Source: Cryptomeria japonica (Eukaryota; Streptophyta; Pinopsida; Cupressales; Cupressaceae). From it: 64,000 nt of DNA. Position 1 is the stretch's first letter. Every line of letters starts with the position of its first letter. Below the pieces are notes generated by a model. It ran no database searches. It was not told the DNA's origin and was given only the letters and a program-made list of their open reading frames with translations. The position numbers and the translations under genes are program-made. Shown one piece after another: positions 11,913 to 20,554 of the stretch. The DNA lies in contig NC_081415.1 in NCBI RefSeq assembly GCF_030272615.1, forward strand, positions 599,366,144 through 599,430,143. The letters run 5' to 3'.

Positions 11913-12577
11913 TCTTGTCCCTTTTGCATTTAACATCCTTGTTGCAGATTTTGTGTTTTGAAGTTGCAGATCTGACATTTTTGACAGCATTTTGATATTT
12001 TCGCATCTGTGTACTTTCGGATCGCGTTTTGGGTTTTCTGCCGCGTCTGCGACATCTGGGTTCACATCTGCATCTTCGACAGTATTTTATTTTTTTGCAG
12101 ATTTCGGAAATCGCGTCTATGTTCCCTAGTTGCGTTTGTGGGGTTTTCATGCGCGTCTGTGTCCAGAAGCCACATCTGTGTTCTGGAGCCGCATCCATGT
12201 CTCATCTAACCATGTTTGCGTCCAGAAGTTGCGTTTGTGTTTCTGGTAGCCGCGTCTGTGTGCACTTGTTTCATTTTGGGTTTCATTGATTCAGTTTTTA
12301 GTCATTCGGATTTTCAAATCTGGTTTATTTTGAGCTAACATTTTTTAGATCTAGCTAACAAAATTGGTGTAGCTTGTCTGGAAAGCAAAATCATTTTGTT
12401 GAAGGCCCCTATTTTCACAAAGTCTTTTGGGTTTAGAATTTACCTAACTTGTGTGCTTGCAGGAAGGGGTGATCATTTGAAATAATCCAAACTACTAATA
12501 GATCTTTGTTGCAGGACCTTGGCAAGGGTTTTTTATCTTTATTGTGTGCCTTGTTTTTATAGATTAGCAAACACTTC
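11913..12577 (+). other. Leader of element B, first part, with GCGTCTGTGT array
   Basis: Non-coding leader between the primer site and the insertion point of A; it continues at 23938. From about 12040 to 12262 a short motif close to GCGTCTGTGT recurs roughly every 20-35 bases with variants (CGCGTCTGCG, GCGTCTATGT, CACATCTGTG, GCGTTTGTGT). The end (about 12400-12577) matches the leader of A around 21900-22090, including GTGTGCTTGCAGGAAGG and CTTTGTTGCAG, possible splice acceptors. Confidence 0.7.
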
Positions 12578-13385
12578 TGTTTATGGTGAAAATGGATAAC
12601 AATAATAACAATATTGAAAGGCTAAATGAATTCAACCACTAAACCCTAGCCTAACAATCAACAAAGATCCACCATAACATATGAAGATTACCTAAGACAA
12701 TGCAAATCAAATGAAATCACAAAGATTATACCATCACATGTCCAATAGGGTTTTGATCTCCATTCTTCCTATCTCCATTGATCTTGCTTGATATATTTGC
12801 TCTCAGATTTTTATATGCACAAAAGCTCAACAAAGAACGAAATGTGGTTGCAAGTAGGATCGTAGTGTAGCAAGTTGCATGAAAGATCATTAGCATGAGT
12901 GATTAGAATGCATAAAATGATTAGGATCATTAGGGTTTGATAATGAAGAAAGCATCTTCTTAAATAGAAGACACAATATGAAATGGAGGGTTAAGATTGA
13001 GAGGTGTAAAAAGAGAGGTCGGCTAGGATTAGAGGGTAGGTAAAAGAAATAATAAAATAATGAAAGGGGTAGGTAGTGTATGAATTAAGAGATGAATGAC
13101 ATGTGTCATGGGTAGAAAAGGTTAATGAATTAATTAAATAAATAAAGATTTATTTAATTAATAGAAGAAGTAAGACAATTAAATAAATAAGATATTTATT
13201 TAATTTAGGAAAAGGATAATTTAAATAAATAAATGTATTTATTTAAATGAGAAATAAGGCTAGAAGAGGATAAATGAATTAATTAAATAAATAAAGATTT
13301 ATTTAATTAATAGAAGAATTAGGCTTAGATAATTAAATAAATAAAATATTTATTTAATTAGACTGGACAATTTTAGGTGTCTACA
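12578..13385 (-). repeat. 3' LTR of element A
   Basis: 808 bp; on the minus strand TGTAGACACC...CCATAAACA. Differences from the other LTR seen by eye: AAAAGCTC versus AAGAGCTC, AACGAAAT versus AACGGAAT, GATCGTAG versus GATCATAG, AGACAATT versus AGATAATT, and AGAATTAGG versus AGACTTAGG. Its U3 end (about 13110-13370) carries at least five AT-rich palindromes. Confidence 0.95.
13110..13370 (-). repeat. Cluster of AT-rich palindromes in U3 of A
   Basis: At least five near-perfect inverted repeats follow one another, each of the form TTAAATAAATA, short spacer, TATTTATTTAA, separated by 15-40 bases of less AT-rich sequence. The same cluster exists in the other A LTR (about 23660-23910) and in both LTRs of B (about 11140-11375 and 37935-38170). 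Confidence 0.85.
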
Positions 13386-13401
13386 TTTTGCCCCTCTTTG
13401 A
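13386..13401 (-). other. Polypurine tract of element A
   Basis: The minus strand reads TCAAAGAGGGGCAAAA immediately before the 3' LTR, as expected for the plus-strand primer of reverse transcription. Element B has the same tract at 37890-37905. Confidence 0.85.
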
Positions 13402-13535
13402 GACAATGCGGCTTGTCGCGTTGTTTCAAAGAAGATAAAATGAACTGATACAGAGTTGCCCCAGAATGGGAATGATATGCCCCCTCGAGAGATTGGATGA
13501 AAATGTCTGAAAAGATTGCAGACAATCTCTCGATA
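13391..13535. repeat. Conserved hairpins beside the polypurine tract of A
   Basis: Two inverted repeats are visible. CTTTGAGACAATGCG near 13396 pairs with CGCGTTGTTTCAAAG a few bases later, with a few G-U type mismatches, and overlaps the polypurine tract. TCGAGAGATTG (13485-13495) pairs perfectly with CAATCTCTCGA (13523-13533), with an inner GTCTG/CAGAC pair. Both structures are kept in B at 37758-37905. Confidence 0.7.
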
Positions 13536-13631
13536 AGAAAGAAAGGCTAGAATGGACAGACCGGATAAAGTGACAGAGTCACGGGATGAAGAAGACTGAC
13601 TCGGGAAAATGCAGGCGAGGGCTAGGGTAGG

Positions 13632-13640
13632 CTATAAGAT
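13632..13640 (+). promoter_or_regulatory. TATA box of the antisense PMD gene in A
   Basis: CTATAAGAT lies about 92 nt upstream of the ATG at 13732 and reads away from the LTR, antisense to the element. At the equivalent place B has CTATAATATAG (37633-37643, minus) about 90 nt before its ATG. Retention of a TATA box at this spacing in both copies supports an own promoter. Confidence 0.55.
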
Positions 13641-13731
13641 AGACCACGGGGGAAAATACATCCTCATTGTCATCTACACATCCACGAGAGCAGAGTGCAG
13701 AGCGAAAATAGAGCAGCAGCAGTCAGCAGCG

Positions 13732-14790
13732 ATGGCTTTGGTTCATAGATTTGACCGCGTTCGCCGATTCCAGAGGCCAGTAGAGGTAGGAGAGCCAGTG
13801 AGTACCACAAAACCTCCTCGTACTTTGATGCATTTATTGTTGTCATTAATGCATAGTAGTTAATGTAATAAATGCACGTTTATGTCAGGAAAGCGCGTTT
13901 GCATTTGAAAAGTATGAATTTGCATCTTCTAGGTCAAATCGGCAGTTCTGTGATGAACATACGCTGTCGATTGGATAAGCTGCTGAGAGGATACACTCAA
14001 GCAGGTCCTCTAGGAAGACTAGGATAGATCAAGGCACTTTGTGATGAACAGTGAGTACCAAGATAAAGTACTTTGTGATGAACAGGGAGTACTAAAATAT
14101 GAGCAGCACTTTGTGATGAACAGGGAGTGCAAATGTGAGTAACACTTTGTGATGAATAGGGAGTGTCACACACGTAGTACTTTGTGATGAACAGGGAGTA
14201 CCACTAGGATAATCAACAACACTTTGTGATGAACAGTGAGTGTCACTAGGGTAGATAGCCATATGCATTTAGATAGCGAGTAGCATTTTGTGATAAACAA
14301 TGAATGCCACTATAACTGACATGATTGAGTTGTTTGACTACAGGAGTATTTGTCGATGCTAGAGTCATGAGAGAGATTCCCGTCGACGCAGAGGTTGTGA
14401 CCTGAGTTGTCACTCGAGGACAGAGCTGCCACCGAGGAGATGGGTTTGAAACATGTGCTGTATGTGCCTGAGTTTCGAGCAAACATGGGTTTGCTGACTG
14501 CGTTGGCTGAGAGATGGCACTCTGAGACGTGCACGTTCCATCTGTTGATGGGTGAGATGACAGTCACCTTGGAGGATGTATATAGGATTATGCGGATACC
14601 GATTGATGGGGAGCTGATTCCATACGATCGAGACGGAGACAGGGATGCCCTTAGATGAGTGTTCTAGGATTCAAGACTGGAGATGAGGGTGGGACACATG
14701 GCATGGGATACCATGACATGGATAGGATTAGCACTACCAATAGTGTTGGCAGGAGTGATCAGTGAGTTCCTCTGTATCAGTTTTGTACCA
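13732..14790 (+). pseudogene. Antisense Plant Mobile Domain gene of A, internally deleted
   Basis: Exon 1 (13732-13797) encodes 22 residues starting MALVHRFDRV. A donor GTGAGT follows at 13798, and an acceptor after a TTGTTTGACTACAG stretch opens exon 2 at 14344 in phase 0. Exon 2 encodes PMD-type sequence: VLYVPEFRANMGLLTALAE, ERWHSETCTFHL and GEMTVTLEDVYRI. The PMD is the domain of MAIN and MAIL1 proteins and is often found in transposons. Two TGA stops sit where B has CGA (LES*ERF, QRL*PEL), and a third TGA (ALR*VF) is shared with B. Relative to B about 1.3 kb or more of exon 2 is deleted, joining FLCISFV directly to the 3' untranslated part. Transcription would oppose the retrotransposon. 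It is a decayed capture; the family call is firm, the exact exon ends inferred. Confidence 0.75.
14034..14310 (+). repeat. Array of covarying short hairpins in PMD intron of A
   Basis: Seven units share the core TTTGTGATGAACAGGGAG (with small variants) and are flanked by 5-nt arms that pair with each other: GTACT/AGTAC at 14068 and 14177, GCACT/AGTGC at 14106, ACACT/AGTGT at 14142 and 14218, and GCATT/AATGC at 14283. The arms change together, so pairing is preserved while sequence differs. The first unit (14034) has one mismatched pair. Units are spaced about 35-65 bases apart, all within the intron. B has five such units at 36693-36863 on the other strand. Confidence 0.8.
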
Positions 14791-16440
14791 TTTTGTATAA
14801 TGATGTAGACACCTGCGAGTGATTGTAGCCATATGATTTTGACATCATTGTATCATGACACTTTACATATATATATGAGATGATTCATCTTTGCGGAACC
14901 TATATGCATGCATACCTATGTGATGAGATTTCTATGTGATGCTTATGATATGGATGCAAATATGTATATGATGCAATGCAATATTTATTTATTTTTGTTC
15001 GTTTATGTTTTATATGTGTATGCATGATGCAAATGTGAATGTAAGTAATGCAGATGAATATGATAATGCAAATGTAAATTGTGCTAACAGGTGTTGTGTA
15101 CAGGATGTGATGCAGTTGTGATATCTATATGTATGTATGAAATGCTTATATGTGGTAATGTAGGTGCAGCTACATGAAATGCAAATGTTTTTGGTGTGTC
15201 ATTATACTCAGTCATGTGATAGCAGGCTACGTGGATTCGAGAAGGATGATGGAAGTCAATCAAGAAAGGGGGGGATGAAAGACAGAAGATATGAAAGTGA
15301 AAGAGCTTCTTGTGCGTTATCATCATTGAGCTTTATTATGGCAAGATAGGTTATGACAATCGAGGCATATGTTCGACCCAGAAAGTCGTTGTACCTGTTT
15401 GCATGGAGATAAGACAGTCACAAACAAGGAATGCCCCAGTTCACACTAGACTCACAATGTCCTCATATCCTTGGACAAGTCATAGCATTACTAAGAGACA
15501 ATCCACAGACAGCAAATGCAAATAGGTGACGATACCCCATCCTCGCCTTTCTAGTCAAAGACATCCTGGAGATAGAATCTCTAGTCAAAGACATCCTGGA
15601 AAAGCTAAAAGACATGTCACCAAAAGATAAAATCAAAAGAAAACCAAGACTCGACACCAACATCCACTGTAGTCCTCAAGTTTAGTGTCTCTTGTCACTT
15701 GTATAAGTCTTATTTGATTATGGTCACAATGTTTACTTTCACAAAAAGGATAGATAGCACTGAACCATATGTTGTCTGAGTCTGTTGAAAGATTTGATTT
15801 GTTGAAGCCCATTGTTGCTGCTGTGTCTCATCTAAAACTGATTGAATCCATGAAACTGATACTTTATTGTGGAGAAGATGAAACTTTATTGCGGATCTGT
15901 GATGCAAATGTTGCTTTATTGTGGATTGTGGGCGGATAGACTGAAGAAAGCTGGAAGAAACTATACTCCTCAAAACATGTGATGTTCTCAGTTCCACACC
16001 CATCACTAGATGTAGGATTTTGCCTTAGCCACAGATAGGATCAGATTTATTATGGATGGAAAGGGATGTGAAAAGGGAGATTTATTATGAATGGCTAACC
16101 AATCTTAGGTAGATCAATAACAAGCCATGATGGGACAAGGTAAGTTTATTATGGATGAATAGGTTGTGAGTGTGTGCGAAGTGAAAGGATGAAAGAGAAT
16201 CCTGAAGGAGGGAGGAGCAATGTCTCTACGCATGGCGCTGGTGACCCAGTTTTCACCATGGTACTTGCCCAGGGCGCCACCGAAGTGGTTTTCACCATTG
16301 GACGAAATTATTTCTCTTTACTTTTTTCGATTTTTCAATGTTTTTGTGTCACAAGGCGCCTGTTTGCCAGGTTTTCACCAAGTAACGATTTTTTTGTTTT
16401 ATAATTTTTGTTGTATTTTTGAATTAGGATACTCTGAAGA
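14791..16440 (-). other. 3' non-coding region of element A
   Basis: This region between the integrase end and the antisense gene shows no coding sequence. It aligns with B at about 33020-34720 in inverted orientation: the words GTATCAGTTTTGTAC, ATATATATGAGATGATTC, TTTCTTGATTG and TGATGGGTGTGGAACTG-like sequence recur in both. It includes a TG/CA-rich stretch (14880-15180) and probably carries the 3' untranslated end of the antisense gene. Confidence 0.6.
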
Positions 16441-16441
16441 G

Positions 16442-17416
16442 CTATGTGTAGAACCTGCGAAGGTGCATGCTATTGATAGGATCCTCCAAAGGTTCACCTT
16501 CTGTAGTTGAGAGCTGATATGCCCCAGATCCATATGCTGCTATAATAATGTAAGGACCAAGCCAGTTTGGTTCGAACTTGCCCTTCTTCTCTCTGTCTTG
16601 TTGATTTTTGGGGTTTTCTCTGAGAACTAAGTCACCTACCTCAAATGTGCAAGGCTTGACCTTGTGATTGTAGCTGCATTGTTCCTTGACTGAATGATGT
16701 GTAGCTTGAGTGTCTGTCTTCCTTGATAAGGGAACTGAGATAGAATTACTAGTGTGTGGACTACACAGGCCCGTATGCATGTCACCTGAAGAAGTTTGGG
16801 CATCCCTGATAACAAAGTCCTTTGAGGAAGCTCCATTAAAGGTCCATGATGTATCGCTAGAAGGGGATGGATGTGTGGAACAAGTGGAAGAGTTATGAAG
16901 GCTTATGATTGTGAAAAGAAGTGAAAGTAGGATAACATGATGGAGACTTAGGATCAACAAGTATGCTTTTTGACTTAAAATTGTAGAACTTTTGCCCCCA
17001 GTTATTTTGGTGTTAGGGGAGATCAACTCTTGCTCTTTTTGCTTCATATGAGTTTTATCCTTGACTTTGATTTTTGTAGAGTCCAATAGCTTTTGATTTT
17101 GATTTGGACTGAAGCACTTTTCTTTATTTTTGACTTTTAAATTTTTTTTTTCAAAGCTTGATTTTTGATCCCTAATGAGTAAGGGCTTTTGTGATTCTTG
17201 TTGATCCAAGTATGGGAGTGGAGTGGAAATGGAATGAGTGGATGAAATGGTAAAGCTATGTGAGTTCTCAAGAGGGCTAGCGATACGCTCATTAGATTCT
17301 TCACTGAAACCACTCTTAGGACTATTGATATCAAGAGATGCTTGCACCACTAGAGGAGATTTGCATTCAAACTTAGTAGCCAGAACACTAGGTGGTTCAC
17401 ACCCAATTCCTTGCAA
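16442..17416 (-). CDS. Novel Ser/Lys-rich segment fused to integrase C-terminus (A)
   Basis: The 324-codon frame is in phase with the protease frame upstream and separated from it by one TAG (17435-17437). Residues 1-245 match nothing I recognise: rich in Ser, Lys, Thr and Asn, a basic stretch at about 90-128, and a strongly hydrophobic segment at 151-173 that could span a membrane. From about residue 249 it is the C-terminal integrase domain of this family (YNHKVKPCTFEVGDL, then WLGPYII and INSMHLRRFYT), aligning with B at 32790-33019. The segment replaces the RT, RNase H and integrase core present in B. The open reading of nearly 1 kb is unusual in such decayed surroundings. The start is uncertain because the frame simply continues the polyprotein; no ATG marks it. 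Confidence 0.6.
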   Translation of the reverse strand: MQGIGCEPPSVLATKFECKSPLVVQASLDINSPKSGFSEESNERIASPLENSHSFTISSTHSISTPLPYLDQQESQKPLLIRDQKSSFEKKNLKVKNKEKCFSPNQNQKLLDSTKIKVKDKTHMKQKEQELISPNTKITGGKSSTILSQKAYLLILSLHHVILLSLLFTIISLHNSSTCSTHPSPSSDTSWTFNGASSKDFVIRDAQTSSGDMHTGLCSPHTSNSISVPLSRKTDTQATHHSVKEQCSYNHKVKPCTFEVGDLVLRENPKNQQDREKKGKFEPNWLGPYIIIAAYGSGAYQLSTTEGEPLEDPINSMHLRRFYT

Positions 17417-17434
17417 ATTGTTTATAGATTGTTC

Positions 17435-18829
17435 CTATAGACTGAATACCTTAGGAGATAGTGGAAGTTGGTCAACATGAAATATATACTCACCACATCC
17501 CAGGTCTTTAATCTTGAACTTTTCTTTTAGCTCTGCTTGTTTGGATGTAGAAGCTTTTAAGGATTCAGGATCCACATATGCCGATGAAGGAATAGCTTCT
17601 CGATTAGCTGGAATTGTTATTTCGGATCTAGGTTGCAGATTGTTGCAATATATGAATGGATTTGGATCCGCTTTGACGGTCACTTCAACTCCATTGTGTG
17701 GAAACTTGATACATCGATGATATGTAGATGGGACTGCGCTCATTTCATGAATCCATGGGCATCCCAAGAGTATGTTGTATGTGAGATCGATGTCTAGGAC
17801 TTGACAAACCACATCCTTTGTAACTAGCCCAACTCTGAGAGGTAAGGTGACTGTGCCCTTGGATGAACGCTCTTCATCGTCATATGCCTTGATGGTGATT
17901 TTGTTTGTAGAATTCACAGCTTTATCAGAATATCCCAATTGTTTAATGGTGTTCAATGTACAAATGTTTAGACCAGCTCCTCCATCTATCAGGACTCGCT
18001 TTATTCGATGTTTGTGTATGAAGGCTTCAATGTGTAATGGTGCATTATGTGGCTGACTTATGGAGGCATCATTGGCTTCCGTGAATGTAAGGGAGTGTGG
18101 AATGGAAAGGTATCCCACCATGGCTTGAAATTGGTCCACGTTTAGATCAGTAGGAACAATAGTATCTCTCAAGATTTTATCAAGAATGGCTTTATGTGCG
18201 GGAGATATGCGTAATAGTTCAAGGATTGAAATGAGAGCGGGTGTCTTCCCTAACTGTTCTACAAGGTCATACTCAGGCTTGGTTGATGAAGAAGCGGTGT
18301 TTTTAGTTGGAGCACCTTGCAAAGTGATTTTACCTCGACGAGTTGTAACATGACATTCAGAGGTAGGTTCAGAAGAAGATCCAATACCTTTTAGGACAAT
18401 CTTGGGTCTCTGAGTAGAATGCTCGGATGCTTTGTCCTTGATGATAATAGTAGAGACATAATTGTCCATCGATATGTGATTGATAGTTGAATCATAGTTA
18501 TACGATGCTCTGGTATAGTTGGTTTGATCCTCTATGGCTTTATCTTTTCCTTTGTCATGTTTTGGGAATGGTTCCTTAAACATCGCATGTTCTTGATTAG
18601 ACGAATGTCCCTCAATCTCAATGCCACCTCTATCAATGAGATCTTGTATGATGTTCTTCAGTCGATGACAATTTCTTGTCTTATGACCCTTGCTCTTATG
18701 AAATTCACAATATTCATCATCATTCCACCAATTCGGCTTAACCTTTGGTTCATATGGAGGAAAATCTGGAACTGTGATTACCTTGTTTGCCACAAGCTTC
18801 TTGAAAACTAACTCAAGTGGTTCTCCCAA
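17435..18829 (-). CDS. Zinc knuckle and aspartic protease of A
   Basis: 464 codons in the same frame as gag, separated from it by 29 codons holding three stops (two look like CGA to TGA). Residues 41-54 form a knuckle CEFHKSKGHKTRNC, spaced like a gag CCHC finger but with His in place of the second Cys. The retropepsin active site is VLIDGGAGLNIC (Asp at about 282), with DGG instead of the usual DTG/DSG, and the second hallmark is NILLGCPWI at about 352-360. It processes the polyprotein in the virus-like particle. The N-terminal start shown is the first Met after the stops; originally it was part of a gag-pro fusion. B has the same order. Confidence 0.85.
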   Translation of the reverse strand: MGEPLELVFKKLVANKVITVPDFPPYEPKVKPNWWNDDEYCEFHKSKGHKTRNCHRLKNIIQDLIDRGGIEIEGHSSNQEHAMFKEPFPKHDKGKDKAIEDQTNYTRASYNYDSTINHISMDNYVSTIIIKDKASEHSTQRPKIVLKGIGSSSEPTSECHVTTRRGKITLQGAPTKNTASSSTKPEYDLVEQLGKTPALISILELLRISPAHKAILDKILRDTIVPTDLNVDQFQAMVGYLSIPHSLTFTEANDASISQPHNAPLHIEAFIHKHRIKRVLIDGGAGLNICTLNTIKQLGYSDKAVNSTNKITIKAYDDEERSSKGTVTLPLRVGLVTKDVVCQVLDIDLTYNILLGCPWIHEMSAVPSTYHRCIKFPHNGVEVTVKADPNPFIYCNNLQPRSEITIPANREAIPSSAYVDPESLKASTSKQAELKEKFKIKDLGCGEYIFHVDQLPLSPKVFSL

Positions 18830-18916
18830 TGGAGTGTACTTCCTTCATGATCTAGAAGTTGTTTGAGTATTCTCTTGATTGTTTGTAGAACTTGATCCTT
18901 AAAAGATGAATTTGGG

Positions 18917-20554
18917 TCACACTGTGTTGGCATCAACAACACCATCATTGACTGTATTCTTGTTTTTATTCCAAAATCTTGGCTTGTCTTTTCCTTTAAA
19001 GTCATCTTTGTTTTCCTTAAATATTTTAATGACTCCTTGTTTAATTAGGACCTTTTCTGTTGCTAAGCCTTTTTCGATAACATCCTTGAAGGTAGACAAA
19101 CAAGCTTTCCTTAAGTCATAACCAATCTCTTTGTTAACATTTTGGGTGAACATCTCTACCATTTGTTTTTGTGGAATCTCACAAAAGCATCTGCTGGCTA
19201 GATTTCTCCATCTTTGTAAAAATGATACAAAAGATTCTCCCTCTTTTTGCTTGGTATTGCACAAAGTAGTGACTGATATGTCTGTCTCTATGTTGTAGGA
19301 GAAATGTTGAATAAATGCTTCTGCTAAGTCACCCCATGACTTAATACCAGGTGGAAGTTGGGAGAACCATTCCATAGCTTGATCGCCTAAGCTTTGTGGG
19401 AATAATCTCATCAAGTATGTTTCTTCTGCTGCTACCTCAATACAAGCTGTGAAAAATTGTCTTATGTGTGCCTTAGGATCCCCTTTTCCTCTATACTTAT
19501 CAAATTTAGGCGTCACAAAGTGTGTAGGAAAAGGAGGCATTGGAATGCTCTTATCAAATGGATAAGGACATATGTCTCTCATTGTGTATGTTGGCTTCGG
19601 TGCATTTATGTCCTCCATTTTCTTTTGTAAGTCTCTGATTTGTTGCTCCAAATTGCTCTTAGGTGGAGATCGACTTCTTGAACCATACCCCATGTTTGAG
19701 ACACCAATTTGAGGAGGAGCTTGTTGCATATATGGATGATATTGATCATACACATGTTCATATGGAGGAGGTCTATATTGATGCGGCATATATGGAGCAC
19801 TTGGTATAGATTCATGTTGAGGAACCCCATATCTATTTTGCGCATGTATACCATATTCTACAGGTATGTCATGTTCCATTGTGTTGCCCCCAAATTTGAC
19901 ATGAGGTTTCCTTGTGTCCAAATTTTGAGCATGCCTTGGAATATCCCATTGCTTTGGTGGTTGATCCTTAGCATTGATATGTGATTGAGCATATTTTTCT
20001 CCATAAGACTTCCATAATGGTCTGCGAAGGTGAGTATCATATGTTTGACCATGTGTATGTGGGACCTCTGGTTTTTGAAGCAAAGCTGATGGTGATTCAG
20101 GTACCATGTGTGGTCCTCTATTTCCTCCACTATTAGGTCTCCTTTGATCCATATTGGAGTGAGGTTGTTGCAAAGGTATATGTTCCATTATTTGAGACAT
20201 GTCAAAATCATGAGGTATCTTGGCTCCACTTTGTGCCATCATGTGTAAGAAGTATAGTCTATCTCTCCTCATTATTTCCTCAACCAATCGATTGAAATGG
20301 GGATTCATAATGGATTCTTCCACATCTGTTGAATGTATTGAAAAGTTGTCCACATTGTCATTTTGTGTAGCATTGTTGTTTATAGTGTCCATGTTCTCAA
20401 CATTTGGAATGTTTCTATAGACATCCATGTCAGGTAATGTAGTATGATCAGAATTGAAAAAGATATCATTGTCATACTCATAAGAACTCATGTTTGCGGA
20501 CTCTTGAGCCTCTTTAGTTTCTCTCCTAGATTTTTGAAGACGGGTTTCAACCAT
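18917..20554 (-). CDS. Gag polyprotein of element A
   Basis: 545 codons, uninterrupted, starting MVETRLQKSRRE. The N-terminal 200 residues are acidic and low in complexity, 200-290 are Pro/Tyr/His-rich, 300-320 look like a short coiled coil, and about 350-480 is the retrotransposon gag domain (AMEWFSQLPPGIKSWGDL, then FLQRWRNLASRC). Gag builds the particle that packages element RNA. The homologous gag of B (25497-27199) has three stops and a shift, so the intact frame in A fits its younger age. The zinc knuckle lies beyond the stop at 18917 in the next open segment. The ATG aligns with that of B. Confidence 0.88.
   Translation of the reverse strand: MVETRLQKSRRETKEAQESANMSSYEYDNDIFFNSDHTTLPDMDVYRNIPNVENMDTINNNATQNDNVDNFSIHSTDVEESIMNPHFNRLVEEIMRRDRLYFLHMMAQSGAKIPHDFDMSQIMEHIPLQQPHSNMDQRRPNSGGNRGPHMVPESPSALLQKPEVPHTHGQTYDTHLRRPLWKSYGEKYAQSHINAKDQPPKQWDIPRHAQNLDTRKPHVKFGGNTMEHDIPVEYGIHAQNRYGVPQHESIPSAPYMPHQYRPPPYEHVYDQYHPYMQQAPPQIGVSNMGYGSRSRSPPKSNLEQQIRDLQKKMEDINAPKPTYTMRDICPYPFDKSIPMPPFPTHFVTPKFDKYRGKGDPKAHIRQFFTACIEVAAEETYLMRLFPQSLGDQAMEWFSQLPPGIKSWGDLAEAFIQHFSYNIETDISVTTLCNTKQKEGESFVSFLQRWRNLASRCFCEIPQKQMVEMFTQNVNKEIGYDLRKACLSTFKDVIEKGLATEKVLIKQGVIKIFKENKDDFKGKDKPRFWNKNKNTVNDGVVDANTV

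Noticed and set aside
12009-12289. Cys/Val-rich open frames on the plus strand
   Set aside because: They are translations of the GCGTCTGTGT array and have no independent support.
14034-14310. Box C/D snoRNA cluster suggested by TGATGA in each unit
   Set aside because: No box D (CTGA) at a matching place and no antisense guide stretch; units of 25 nt are too short.
16442-17416. Envelope-like gene in element A because of the hydrophobic segment
   Set aside because: It lies between protease and integrase rather than after integrase, has no signal peptide or coiled-coil pattern, and is fused in frame to integrase.
19606-20130. Met/Ile-rich open frames overlapping gag of A
   Set aside because: Other-frame shadows of gag; the gag frame has domain support.
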